Source: Tamarix chinensis
Taxonomy: Eukaryota > Streptophyta > Magnoliopsida > Caryophyllales > Tamaricaceae
DNA: 64,000 bases
Assembly: GCA_030549775.1 (NCBI GenBank)
Contig: CM060171.1
Coordinates: forward strand, 60,880,360 to 60,944,359
Direction of reading: 5' to 3'
Made by a program: the position numbers and the translations under genes. The notes below the pieces were generated by a model. That model was not told where the DNA came from, did not search any database, and saw nothing but the letters and a program-made list of their open reading frames with translations. Numbering within the stretch: the first letter of the stretch is position 1; each line of letters begins with the position of its first letter. Positions 23,817 to 35,852 of the stretch are shown piece after piece.

Positions 23817-24913
23817 CTATTCTGATACTGTTTTTCTATGAAAATCCTGCAGCCTGGTGGTTTTTGGATGGATTTTTGTTGCTGGAACATTCATATTATG
23901 TGGGGTATTCCTTCTTCTCCACAAGTAAGCTCTCCATTTTGTTTTCTAGGATTAGGGCCAGTTGTGAAGGTGGGGAGGGGGGGCGAGAGTAACTCAAATT
24001 TAAAATTTATCCAATTCATATGCGGGCCAATTTTCAGCAAATAAAAGTGCCTTATGAATTGTAAGAAGTCAGAAATATTCCACGATCTTTTCCTTTCCTT
24101 CGTTAATTTATTTTTTCCCGTTGCCAGTGTGACAGAAGATACTTGTGTCTCTATGAATCAATGGGTCCAACATCCTACCGAGCATACAGCTTTAGATGAT
24201 ATATTGCCCTGTGTTGACAATACTACATCCCAAGAGACTTTGAAACGCAGCAAGGAAGTAACTTCGCAGCTAGTTGATGTAATCAATCAGGTCATTACCA
24301 ATGTTTCCAACATCAACTTCTCACCAAATTTCCCCCCTATGTACTACAATCAATCCGGTCCCCTGTTACCCCTTCTCTGTAACCCGTTCTATAAAGATCT
24401 GTCGGATCGACCTTGCTCTTCTGGTGAAGTTGACCTGGATAATGCAACTCAGGTAACTCATTTTGACCTTTCATAAACCATATGAATTTAATCATATATG
24501 CTTCAATTTAAGAATCCATAACCTATCTGTGCGGTAAATTTCCATGCGTGCAGGTTTGGAAGAATTATGTTTGTGAAGTTTCGTCTAGCGGGATCTGTGA
24601 AACTCCAGGCCGTTTAACACCGACGTATTACAACCAAATGGCAGCTGCAGTGAACGTCAGCTATGGTCTGTACAATTACGGTCCTTTCCTAGTTGAGTTA
24701 CAAGATTGTACATTTGTTCGACAGACGTTTACGGACATAACTAGGGATTATTGCCCTGGTCTTCAGCAATACAGTAAATGGGTTTATATTGGACTTGCGA
24801 TGGTGTCTGCTGCTGTGATGTTGTCACTTACGTTCTGGGTTATATATGGTAGAGAACGCAAGCATAGGGTCTATACTAGGCATGCCATGGACGGTGCTGC
24901 TGTTAAGACTTAG
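20520..24913 (+). CDS. Five-pass membrane glycoprotein, plant tweety-like 'transmembrane protein' family, 9 exons
   Basis: Exons: 20520-20673, 20885-21093, 22916-23097, 23188-23472, 23560-23618, 23715-23751, 23853-23924, 24128-24452, 24554-24913. All introns are GT-AG, phases agree, and the 1683-nt frame gives 560 residues ending at TAG. It has a signal peptide (1-35, RIILTLSVLQLSCFLF), an N-terminal ectodomain with GFNLYTGGWNISNLHYWA, membrane segments near 124-150, 165-190, 279-303, 306-332 and 517-540, and a basic tail. A Cys-rich turn RHCCCKREPFGYSR lies between segments 1 and 2. Two lumenal loops hold many N-glycosylation sites (NVT, NTT, NVS, NQS, NAT) and paired cysteines. Order and topology fit the plant family of Arabidopsis At2g12400/At2g25270 (recalled, not searched), whose function is unknown. 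Five segments with two large outer loops resemble animal tweety proteins. The start is the first ATG after the leader and begins the signal peptide. It appears intact; intron 2 (1.8 kb) is the largest. Confidence 0.9.
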
Positions 24914-25160
24914 TGACGAGTATATAATGTATATTGTTTGTTGTGTCGTATATCAGTGAATTGTGTTTTGTTACTGTTGGTTTTAGTTTCAGGCGTCGTA
25001 CATAAACCAGAATGCCGACTTGTTAGATTCCATATTTTTGTAATTTTATTTAAGAGGGTAGCTACGCTTTTTGTGTTGTCTATGGCCATCGCTTACATCG
25101 CAACTTTTGAATGGGTTTTCCGCCATTTAGTTATTTTTATTTTTTGGTAATTTATTTAGT
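24914..25160 (+). other. Likely 3' UTR of the membrane-protein gene
   Basis: T-rich text after the stop, with TATATAATGTATATTG near 24920 and TTGTAATTTTATTTAAG near 25038 as possible plant poly(A) signal elements. The cleavage site cannot be placed from sequence alone. Confidence 0.35.
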
Positions 25161-25708
25161 TCTCATTTGGTGCAAAATCTCCCTCAGAGTGGGTTTGGTG
25201 AGGTCCACTTTCCTACACATCTCTCTCTGCATATCGGTCTAGAAGCTGCGGATTATTACTTAAACAATAACCAAACCATGAGATGTGTGAAGGACAGTTT
25301 CCTTCTAGAGTCGTTGATTGGTAGGGATTAACCATGATTTATATAACCCGATTCGTCACATCAAGTTAATAAACTAGATTGATTGGTTCAGTATTTTACA
25401 TATATTAAAGCTGGTAACACATGGTAGTTTATAAATTAAGGTAGGTTAATATGAATTAACTCATGACATGCTGTGATTTGGTGACTATCACCTCCACAAC
25501 CATCCACTACACCGCCACTAACACAAACAAGTCCACAACCACCACTAACCTCCACCCTACCCTTTTCCCCCACCAAAAAAATCCATCATGTACTAAATTG
25601 GTCCATTGACAGTTGGACATAGCTAGATCCGTTTTTGACTTAATTCAACATATCTTAGATTGGCTCGAGAGGATGGATTAGGACAAGAGATGTCAAGTCA
25701 GAATATAT
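25161..25708. other. Intergenic sequence
   Basis: No coding or repeat signature is visible except a C/A-rich patch (25490-25590). From about 25600 it takes on the degenerate GACC/CTCGACC text that recurs at 26219-26261 and 26870-27250, the host of two later insertions. Confidence 0.4.
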
Positions 25709-26218
25709 AAGGTCCATCATGACCTTGCCCTTTTTGCATGTCTGAGCAAGAATCATTCAACCATGTTTTCTTGCATTGTACTGTGACGAGGAAGATCTGG
25801 TATGAGATTTACAATTGGCTTGGATGCACATCGTTGATATTAAGATCTGTTGAGGATAACACTGTTACTTGTCTAGGAGGTAAAAGAAAGGGAATAAGGG
25901 GGAAATTTAGAACACAACATTCTTCGCAATAACCAGAACTATATGGGAATTCAGAAATAATTTGGTGTTTGAAAGTCATCAAGTATGCATAAGATAGATG
26001 ATTATGTTCATCAAATCAAGGATTGGTTTTTGGATCACGAATAGAAGAAAGAAGATTCCTTATAGAATCAATGAGGTGGTTCACAATGTGCAGGTTTTCT
26101 TGTGATTCGGGGGTTCAGAAGGGAGTGTATTTCTTTAGTTTGTTCTTTGTGCTTTTGTTGTCTTTTTTACTTTGTAATCCCTCCTCTCAATTATAAAAAA
26201 AAAGGTCCATCATGACCT
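25709..26218 (+). mobile_element. 5'-truncated L1-type LINE with 15-bp TSD
   Basis: A LINE 3' end (25726-26203) lies between two copies of GGTCCATCATGACCT (25711-25725 and 26204-26218). The body begins within the zinc-binding domain, then continues with non-coding sequence and ends TTATAAAAAAAAA. The poly(A) tail and long target duplication are the signature of target-primed reverse transcription. The perfect duplication suggests a fairly young insertion, though the coding part has stops. Confidence 0.88.
25726..25932 (+). pseudogene. zf-RVT (LINE reverse-transcriptase zinc-binding) C-terminal fragment
   Basis: The frame reads CPFCMSEQESFNHVFLHCTV then TRKIWYEIYNWLG, the C-x2-C...H-x4-C knuckle plus W-x-x-x-x-x-WLG context found at the C-terminus of plant L1-type ORF2. 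The 5' truncation falls exactly at the first cysteine. After a frameshift the next frame contains AITRTIWEFRNNLVFE, matching the usual WxxRNxxxF segment. No RT domain remains. Confidence 0.8.
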
Positions 26219-26261
26219 GACCCATCCATGCTTATCTCGGCTCGGTTTGTCCTATCTTGAT

Positions 26262-26861
26262 TAGGAGTGTATAGAATAAAGTTAAACCGACAACCAAATT
26301 GCACAAAACTGTAAGGTTTGGTTAATGGGTAAAAATATATATTATTTTGTTAAATATTTTAAAGATAGTTAGGGGACCAAATTTCTAGTTAATTGACAAT
26401 TATATATATTTGGTTTAGACTATTACTACATTGCTATTTTTGTTTCTTTTATGATATGTATTGATCTAGATTTGTTGGATATATCCAATAATTAACTGTA
26501 ATAGATTATTGTAGACCTTATGGCCTTGATTTGTTGGATATATCCAATAATTAACTATAATAGATTATTGTAGACCTTGTAGATGGTTTAATTTTGGAAC
26601 CAAAATGATTGATGGCTTGATAGTTGGATATATCCAATATTTTCTTATAACTTTTTGTGAATGATAGAGATATATTGATATATGTTGGTAGTAAAAATTT
26701 CTTGTTCTTTTGTTTGTTTACTTTTTTTGGTTAATCATTAACCACATCAAACCAAACCTCAAAATTCTGGTTTATTTTGGATGATATATGTTTTTTGGCA
26801 AAATATGGATTGGTTTAGTTAATGGTATTAATTGCAATTAACCAAACCGTGTACATCCCTA
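26262..26861. mobile_element. hAT-like MITE, 600 bp
   Basis: Ends TAGGAGTGTATAG and TGTACATCCCTA are imperfect inverted repeats of the TAGGGGTGTACA type common in plant hAT elements. Subterminal text (AAGGTTTGGTTAATGGG and ACCAAACCGTG) is also inverted. Flanks ATCTTGAT (26254-26261) and ATCCTAGT (26862-26869) match at 5 of 8 bases, consistent with a decayed 8-bp duplication. There is no transposase. It splits the degenerate CTCGACCC-type sequence that continues on both sides. Confidence 0.55.
26467..26585 (+). repeat. Two-copy tandem repeat with palindrome TTGGATATATCCAA
   Basis: A unit of about 60 bp (GATTTGTTGGATATATCCAA then TAATTAACTGTAATAGATTA and TTGTAGACCTT) is repeated in tandem. The palindrome recurs a third time near 26622. 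All lie inside the hAT-like element. Confidence 0.8.
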
Positions 26862-26869
26862 ATCCTAGT

Positions 26870-27250
26870 TTGTCTTAGGCACTTAGCCTAGTCCAATCCA
26901 TCTAGGTCTAATCTATCGTATCCCTATCCGACTCATCTCGTATGTTCTTATCTAGTCTACCTCAAGTTGTCTTGTCCTATCTAAGTCTATCTTGGCCCAA
27001 CCCTACTTGATACTACCCATCCCACTCAAACCTGACCATCCTTGCCCACCCCAACTCGATCCAATTCATTCTAACGCATCTTGATCTTACCCACCCTATC
27101 CGTACTCATATTATCTTGGCTTAACTGCTCTATCCTAACTCGACCCATCTGACTTGTCTTAACTAGTCCTGCCCATGCCCAACTTGAGATGTTCTAGTCC
27201 TTGTTGTTTCGGCCTAGTCCAATCTATCTTGACTCGATTTAGTCGAGCTT
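26870..27250. repeat. Degenerate short-period CTCGACCCATC-type sequence
   Basis: The stretch is built from variants of roughly ten-base words such as CTTGTCCTATC, CTCGACCCATC, CTTGGCCCAACC and CTTGATCTTACCC, without a fixed long unit. Its text matches the flanks at 26219-26261. It resembles an old decayed simple repeat and has no coding potential. Confidence 0.55.
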
Positions 27251-27822
27251 GATGGTGGTGGTGACGTGTTGGTAGTGGAAGTGTTGGTTGTAGGTTGGTG
27301 GTTTGTATGTATATTGACTCATAGCAATCCATAGTTAATCCCTAAAATCCATGGGTTAAGATAGTTTGGGGTTTAAAATTAATCATCAACCTTTGGCCAC
27401 CATGGATTATATGCGTTTAAACAATCCCAACTAGCAATATAAAACTCATCATGCCAAATGGGTTTTTGAAGATGCATTCATTTTCGCAATATTGAAAGTA
27501 CTCTTTTAGTCCACCATTGTATTGGATACTTGTCAAGAAAACAACTTCTCCCTAGGTTTTATAGACTTCAAATCAAAATGTGTACATTCTGAAACCCCAT
27601 TTAAGAGATTTATATAAATATAGTTCTTATAGTTGAACTATTACAAGAAAACAAAATGGAAGCCTAAACATATCAAAAGATACAACAATTAAAGATAACT
27701 ACACACCCTAGATTTTTAGGTGGATTAAATGTACTTTGTAAAAATAGAGAATGAATATTTAGAAACAAAAGAAGGAGAATATTGAGGGTCATTGAATGAA
27801 GAAGTGGGAGGTAATAAGATGA
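27251..27822. other. Intergenic sequence
   Basis: No gene, RNA or mobile-element signature was seen. It ends GATGA directly before the giant LTR, which may be one side of a decayed target duplication. Confidence 0.4.
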
Positions 27823-28649
27823 TGAAATACCCCAAAATCCTAATTTATGAATTATGGTAAAATAAGGATTTATTAGGGAAATTAAGTAAATAAATTATCT
27901 TATTAAAATAAAGGAAAATTAATTAAGGCAAAACAAAGAGAAAATAATAAATAAATTATTTAGAAAATTTTGGACATTTTACTAACTAACATGCAAGTTA
28001 AGGAAAATTTGTCCAAAATAGCCAAATTAATTTGAAAAGGAATTTAATAATAATTATTATAATAAATATTATTAATTTTAAATATTAAAAAAATAAATAA
28101 TAAAATACCAAATACCCCAACCTATCCATTTTCTTCTTTTTCCTTTTTCTTTTTTTTTTCTCTTTTTTCTTCTTTTCTTATTTTTCTTCTCCTTCCCCGG
28201 TTTGGGCCAGCATACGGCCCAAACTCTCTTCCCTTCCCCGTCTCGCGCGGCCAAGCCCGCCCCTATTTTCCTTTTTTCCTTCACCCATTCCCCCCAGCCG
28301 GTTGGCCCTTTCTTTTTCTTTTCTTTCACCTGGACCGTCCGGTCCACCCCTGTCTGCGTCTCCTTCTTCCTCAAGCGGACTGCACCCCCAACCTCCAACC
28401 CTGCTCCTGCAGGCGGCCACCTGCTCCATCCGGCTGTCCTTCCCTGCCGCCCCCTGTCGTTTTCTTTCCATTTTTGACCCAACCAAACCGCAGCTCCCCT
28501 CCACGCGTTCCTCCCTTTCCTTCTCTTCCTCCCCCCGACCTAACCTGCCATGGCAGGACTACACTGCCTGCCACCGCCGGCCGGTGGTCTTGCCTCACCT
28601 TCCCCGCTTTTCCTCTTCCTCCTTCGTCGTTTCCCCCCTTAAATTAGCC

Positions 28650-28657
28650 TATAAATA
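28650..28657 (+). promoter_or_regulatory. LTR TATA box, copy B
   Basis: TATAAATA in AAATTAGCCTATAAATACCC, 0.83 kb from the LTR start, collinear with copies A, C and D. Confidence 0.55.
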
Positions 28658-30097
28658 CCCCATTAGTAGCCTGGGCGAGCTTCTATTTTGGTAACCCAAA
28701 AAATCCCGGCCTTGCACCACCGCCCGATCAGGTCCTTATTTCGCCGCCATCGACGATCGCCGCAGCCAACTTTGCCCACCGAATCCTTCCTTGAACCACC
28801 CCTTGCAGAACTAAGCTTCCCTCCTTCCTCGATTTGACTTGTATGAGCCACCCCGGCCGTGCAAAGTCAGCTTCCCAATCAGCCCTCACCAACCCCGCGC
28901 TGCCCCTCGCGCCTCCATCCACCGCCAATTCTGCCGCAACCAGCACCTCCTCCACCCTCCAAAACAACCAGGGGACTTCACCCTACCTTCCCATACCTCC
29001 ATCTCTCCTTGCCTCTCTCTCCTTCTACCTTCTCCACCTTCCACCACCTTCGGCCACCGTACCGACCGCCGTGTGCCGCCACTTCCGGCTGCACCACCAC
29101 CTCCATTCCACCCCTCTCCACCTGACACACCTTCCACCACCTCAAACACCCCCTCATTCCCTCTCCTTTAGCCTATAACCCCATCTTTCCACCTGTAATC
29201 CCCCAAAAATTTTAAAAGCCTATAATTTATTAAATTACTTTTATTAGGGATAATTTAACTCTTAAACTTATTTAATTTAATTACGTTAAGGATTTTGCCT
29301 TTTAAATTTATTTAACTTAATTATTTTGTGGGTTTTAAGTATACCAAATTAGATGTGAGTGTTTAATAAATTAAAATAAATAAATTGCTATTTTACCATA
29401 CTCATTTTTATTTAAATAAGGTTCAAACCATTATTTTTCTAAAAGCTACCTCCTTAAACTAATCTAATAAGATAAATTACTAAAATTTTTATTATCTACC
29501 AAAAATACTATGACTCACCCCATAATTCATTTTAATTATTTTCTTCCCTAATTATTTTCCTTAATCCTTTTTTTCTCTCTCCCTTATTTTCCTTTTCTCT
29601 TTTTTTTTCTCTTCCCCTCTCCTTTCTCCCTTCTCTCCCCCATTTCCCCCGACTGGGCCAGCCCACCGGCCCAGGTCAGTTCTCTCCCCTTCCCCCCATC
29701 TCGCACGCAGGCCTGACCTGCTTCTCCTTCGCCCGAACCGCCCGGCCGGTTCTGTTTCTTTTCTCCCCTGGACCGACCGGTCCAACCCCTTTCCCCTTTT
29801 ATTCTTCCCCATGCCCCGCTGCAAATCGCCGCCCTCCCTCTTCTGCGCCGACAACTCCTCTGCGCCGCCTGCACACCTTCTCCCTCTCTTCTGCACCGCC
29901 CGTCTGTCCCTCCTTGACCGACTGACCACCCCCACGCCTCACACAGGTCTGCTACCGCCCCTTCCTTTTTCCCGACCGAACCACAGGTCTGCCATGGCAG
30001 ACCCACGTCCGCCTGCCACCGACGGCCGGCGTGCTAAATTTCAGCCTGCTCGTACCTCCCTCTGCCCCCTCTCTCAATCCTCCCCCATTTTCGAGCT

Positions 30098-30105
30098 TAT
30101 AAATA
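30098..30105 (+). promoter_or_regulatory. LTR TATA box, nested copy
   Basis: TATAAATA in CGAGCTTATAAATATCCCC, about 0.9 kb into the LTR, in the same place as in the other subfamily despite a different 5' third. Confidence 0.55.
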
Positions 30106-32154
30106 TCCCCACGAGCTCAGCATCGGGCTCTTTCGAAACCCCAACCCAGAAATCATCCTTGCGCCATCCCCATTTCAGACAACCACTCCGTCGCCGCCGC
30201 CCGATCCACCCACGAAATCCTCCCTTGCATCACCCTCCACCAACCTAGGCCTCCCTCACCCCTCGATTTGCTCTGCACGAGCCACCCCAGCCATGCAAAG
30301 AGCTCTTCCCGATCAGCATTGCTTCGTGCCCCGCCGCCCTTCTCACCACCGCCCACCGCTGGTGCCGCCACTTCCAGCATCCCCTCTGCCTTCTAAAACC
30401 ACCAGGGGAGCTTCCTCTACCTCCCCATATCTTCTTTTTCCCCTGCCACCCTCTCCTTTTCCCTTCTCCTCCCTCCACCACTTCTCCACCTCTCTTCTCC
30501 CCCATCACCGCCGCCGTAGCCGCCGTCATGCACTGTGTGCCACCGCTTGTGCCACCAGCACCCCTAGGTGGTCCTCTAAACTCCCCAACCCCTAAACCCT
30601 TGTTATACAAATGCTAGCTATTTTTAGTAGTATTATTAGTATTACTCTTAATGTTATAATTATTATTATTAATATTATTATTTAACCTAACCTTGAAATA
30701 TTTATAACTGTTATTATTACTATTATTAATGACCTATAACTTTAGTATTATTATTTTAACATCATTATTGTTATTATTACTAGTATTACTATTATCATTA
30801 TTATTATTATTATTTTAGTTCCTTGTCACCATTAGTAACATTATTATTTTTAATCCTAATGGTAAGTTGTGATAAGGGCAAGGTAGGAAGACTAGTTAAT
30901 TTGGTTAGGGGGAAGTTAATCCATATTCTTTCCCTCTTATAGGCGAATCAAGTCAAAACCCGGAGGAGGCGTAGGAACGTGCTTCAAGACCGGTGTCGTA
31001 TTAGGTAAGGATGTGGCTAAGGTTCTTACGTGTTATGTGACTTGTATGCCTTGGGTGCCTTGTATATATATCATGTCCTGTTGTGTATCACATGATTATC
31101 CTTAACGTGTTTTATGCGTAGCGCAGCTTGGAGTTAAGGTACGTGGTATGTGTTTTCTCATGACATGAATGTGATATCCATACGTGGTGATTATGATGTG
31201 CTGTGGCATGAATTAACCCTCTAGGAAATGCATGTTAGGGTAATTATTATTATGACATGGAGATGAAAAGATAAAAGAAATAAATGGGAAGTGAGTTGCT
31301 AAAGGGGGTATGAGGTTGACCAAAAGGAATAAGAGATGAGAACCATGCATGGGAATTCTAGGGTTTGCATGGGAACTTCGAGAGTTTGCATGGGTTGGAT
31401 AAAGCTTGCATGGGGATGATCGTTACGTGAGAAAAGTTGTATTAAGGTGTAAATAAGCTAAAGGGAGAGTTGTGGAGTGTTTGGAGACTTGGGATGAAAA
31501 ATAATACGTAGGTTGCCGTAATGGTGTATAAGGGACCCGATTAGGGTTTTGGGAGAAAGTAGTAATCTGGGAAATGTGGAAGTAAAAATGATTAAGGGAG
31601 AGTGGAGTATGGGTTAAGAGTGGGAATTTTCATATAAGTGGTGATTATGGGTGTCATGGGAGAGAAGAGATATTGGGTGAAAAAGAGAGGGGTTACTTGT
31701 GGGAGAAGAAAGGTGCTAGGGTTGAAGTGGCCAACTAGGGTTTTTCGGTCACATGTGGAATCGAGGGGTAAAGCGATATGATTTGGGATTGGATCTAAAT
31801 GAGATGAGGTGTGGGACGATAAATGGAGTAATGGTAGTGTAAGTGAGAGGAAGTTGGGCCACATAGGTCCAATTAGGGTTTCCAAGGGAAAACCCTAGAG
31901 GGAGATAGCATGTGGAGTGGATGTCACGAGGTGCTAGGCCTTAGCCCACGCTCTTAGGAGTTGGTTTTCATTATGTGTAAGCGTAAAGAGGAATGGATAT
32001 CGAGGTGTGATAAGGGGTGCAAGAGTCCCAAGATATGGGACGGGCTCTCCTGGGAGGATAAGTGTGGATTAAGTTAGCCATGCATGTCAAGGGTAAAATA
32101 ATTTCAAATAAGATATGTTAAGACACTAATCACTTAAAGAGGAAGATGTTGAGC

Positions 32155-32510
32155 CGGACCCAGACCGGTCCACCGGCGAATAATAGTGGCTAGGGCGGGG
32201 TGCCCTACATGACCGGTCCACCGGCTATAATAGTGGCTAGGGTCGGGGTGCCCTACATAACCGGTCCACCGGCTATAATAGTGGGGGATTCTGTGCTCAA
32301 CAAACCGAACGTATTAATAATAAGACATGGGAAAGACACGAATTAATTACAGTGAAACATCATGTGAGTCGGGGCCAGACCTGTCCACCGGCGAATAATA
32401 GTGGCCAGGAGCGTTTTGCCCTGCATGACCGGTCCACCGGCTAAAATAGTGGCCAGGCGCGTTTTGCCCTGCATGACCGGTCCACCGGCTATAATAGTGG
32501 GGTTCCTGCA
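32155..32510 (+). repeat. Hairpin minisatellite, nested copy
   Basis: Six units of GACCGGTCCACCGGCTATAA then TAGTGG followed by GGCGCGTTTTGCCCTGCAT or GGGTCGGGGTGCCCTACAT, in two blocks of three. These are the best-preserved units in the window. CCGGTCCACCGG is itself an inverted repeat, and CCAC/GTGG flank the AT loop. Confidence 0.88.
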
Positions 32511-33359
32511 CTCATATGAATTGATAAAAACTATGCTGTGAATCGACTCTATATTTACCAGAGATCCAAAGAATAAGACTATCCGGACTGTAACTAGCCT
32601 TTATCATCTATTTTACTACACGTTTCTCACGTGATTATGCTATGTGTACTGGGTTGTGTGTTTTGTATGCTGGCCTTAGCACATCTGTTACCTTACTCAG
32701 TACGTAGCGTACTGACCATCCGTTTCATGGGTGCTGCTTATTCCCACGAGTAGAGGAACCACCTGAGTTTGTGCAGGTAGGAGACGATATATTCGATGCC
32801 TACGACTCTTACGAGGCATTGGACGGGGCTGAGAGTGGAGCCTAGACTTGGCCTGGGGACCGAGAGCAACATGGCCGGACTCTCCTTTTCGTTTTGTTTT
32901 ACCCTGCATTGTTTTATTTTAGTTATGTTTGTCGTACGATACTTTTGTTCCTTGAGAACCTTGTTTATGTACCCTTTTGGCTTGTAAACCTTTTTATGCG
33001 TAATCTGAATTTTATATTGTAAACTATTTGGCTTCCTTATGAATCCTAATTTTAAGTATTAGCTTTTGTCCGATGGTAATCTGTTTTAGCCTTAGCACTC
33101 GGTACTGGAACGGTAGGAGTGAACCGGTCTGGTACTGAGTGTGGCGGTAACATTCCCCATAATTCACGATTTTCTTATTTCGCTTCTGTTAATTCTTTCC
33201 GTTAAAACGAAATTTTTCACTAGTAAATTTTGGGGGTGTTACACCACCTCTCTTCCTCCTCCACCACCGCCGTGTGCCGCCGCCGGTTCCGCCACCAACC
33301 TTAGGTGGTATTTTAATTTTTCCAGCCCTTAAACTCTTTTTTTATAAGTGTTAATAATT

Positions 33360-33419
33360 TTTATTAATATTAATAGTATTACCCTTAATATTAATATTAA
33401 TAATATTATTAATGTGTGT

Positions 33420-33458
<39 letters not shown>

Positions 33459-33570
33459 TATTATTATTATTATTAATCACTCTTATTACCGAACCTAACT
33501 TCAGAAATATTTATAACTATGGTATTATTATTTAAAAGGGTTACAACTTTAATATTAACATAGTTATCTT

Positions 33571-33605
<35 letters not shown>

Positions 33606-33960
33606 TCTTCTTACTAATACTAACTTGGCCATTATCACTTTTATTATTGGTGTAAATGTTGGGACCCTTATATTACTATTATCCTTTTCGATTATTATCC
33701 TTATTATGTGTAACATTATTAATGTTATTACTACCATCATTACTACTAATATTATTATTATTATCATTTCTATCATTGTTATTATCATTATTATTCTATT
33801 ACACTTGACCACATTATCACTAAGACTACTACTAAGATGATTTCTAGGACATTCATTAGTATTATCCTTAAGATGAGAACTATTATTAATATTATCACTA
33901 TTATTATTATTATTATTATTATTACTCCTATTATTATTAATACTACTATAAATATTATTA
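33360..33960 (+). repeat. Trinucleotide zone in LTR copy B
   Basis: Runs of ATA/TTA (33421-33474), CTA (about 33568-33605) and mixed ATT/ATC triplets occupy the position held by the triplet zone in copies A and C. Frames at 33603-33840 and 33791-33982 are artefacts. Confidence 0.88.
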
Positions 33961-35852
33961 TTGTTAACTTGTCTTTCATCAATATTTCATAATCACTAAC
34001 CTATTATCACTACTAGCATTATTAATATAAGAATCATTATGGTCACTACTTCTATATTACTTATATAGCTATTATTATTATTACTACTAGGGTTTGGGTC
34101 AATATTAGGATTATCATTAAAACTAATAATAATATTGTTAATAATAATATTGGAACCATCACCTTAATACCATGAATATCACTATGACTACTTCAACATA
34201 AACCATGATGGCTACTATGACTTATTTTGGTTAGTAATGGCATGATTAATTATTTTAAGAATAATAACCCTACTTTAATTATAAAACTACTATTATCACT
34301 ATTAGGGCTAATAGTAAATTATGATAAGGGTAGGGAGGAATAATGGAAATCTTTTGTGAGAGAGAGATTAACCCATAGTATTTCCCTCTTATAGGTGAAT
34401 CAAGTCAAAACCCTAAGGAGGCGTAGAAGCGTGCTCCAAGCCTAGTGTTGTATTAGGTAAGGATATGGTTAAGGCCTTTTATGTGTAAGAATGTGCTATG
34501 TGTGTTTGTTTGATGGGTGTACTTTATATTTCATATTCTATATTACCATGTTCTTATGGAAGCTTGCTAAGCATGGAGCTAAGGTAAGTTGCATGTGTTT
34601 ATGATATGTGTAATGTGATTTTATTACATGTACTTGAATTGTACTTATGTAATAATGCCCCTCATGACATGCATGATAGGAGGTCCTAAGTAGTACGATG
34701 TGGTTGTGAGAAAAAAAGGAAAAGGAGGAAAGTGGGTTGACTAGAGAATGATAATGATTGCCTAATTATCTTATGACTTATAGGTAGAGAAAAAGAGACA
34801 TAATGAGAATAAAATTAAGGGAATGGATTAAACATGCATGGGAAGTCTAGGGTTTGCATGGGATGGTTAGCTTTTTCATGGGGATGACTTTTACGTGGGA
34901 AAATTTGATTTGAGGATCGAGTAAGGTAAGGGAAGTATCGTTAGGGTGATTGGAATCCATATGTGAAAAACAGAACGTGGGTTGATGTAAGGATGCACGG
35001 GGGATTTGACTAGGGTTTTAGGGAGGAAACCCTAAGTGAGAGAAACGTGTAAGGGAGAATTTTTTTTTAATAAAAATGGATAGAATGAGGATAAAAGATG
35101 AGAGGGGTGTCATATGGGGGAAAAGGTGAATCAAGAGAGAAGATTGTATTTGGGTGTTAAGTGAGTCGCATAAAAGAAAGGAGGAGTATTAGGGTTTTCG
35201 GGAAGCTAACTAGGGTTTTGGTGATCATGTGTGGGAGTTAGATAGTGAGGTTGTAAGGTCAAGTGTGGGTCGAGAGAAGTGATGGTATTTATAATAAAGA
35301 AGAGTTTTGGGTTCATAATGAGTGGGCAAAAGATGAAAGGAAGTCCCGGGGATCATGGGTTGTATTGGATATGTGTCATGTGGAGGAGCTAGTGGTAAGT
35401 AAGGGTGATGAATGAATAACATCGTATTGGGAAGGAGAATTGCTAGAGTTTTGGAATGGCTGACTAGGGTTTCGTGACCAAATGTATTATATGAGAAGCG
35501 AAATGTGGTACTTGGGGAAGAATCGAGCGAGGTGATAAATTGGAGGAGTACGAGTTATATGGGATAGAGGTAGATTAGGCCATATAGGCCAAATTAGGGT
35601 TTTTCTGAAAGAAAACCCTAGAGAGTTATATTAAGTTGATTCAGAAATATGAGAAGTGGGCCTCAGTGTTGAGTAGTCATGGTAATGAGGAAAGAGTAGG
35701 AAAGGATATTAGGATGAACTAGAAGAAGTAAAAGTCCCAAGATATAGGACAGGATTATCGGGAAGTCGAGTGAGTCATGTATGTCTAGTCAAGGTTGTGT
35801 ATGAAATAAGATATAATAAAGCACTAAGCACTTAAAGTGAAAGATTATCGAG

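Larger units (their letters stand above)
29194..33243 (+). mobile_element. Giant gypsy-type solo LTR nested in copy B (4.05 kb, TSD CCACC)
   Basis: It starts TGTAATCCCCCAAAAATTTT and ends AAATTTTGGGGGTGTTACA, with CCACC on both sides (29189-29193 and 33244-33248). The 5' third is a distinct subfamily shared with the fragment at 3394. The 3' half (donor-like motif near 31002, minisatellite 32150-32510, 3' block 32690-33160) is collinear with copies A, B and C. The trinucleotide zone is short (30620-30820). It is a single LTR, so a solo LTR younger than its host. Confidence 0.92.

Noticed and set aside
28078..30610. Dense overlapping frames on both strands
   Set aside because: The same GC/CT-rich leader text of two LTR copies; no domain, inconsistent frames between copies.
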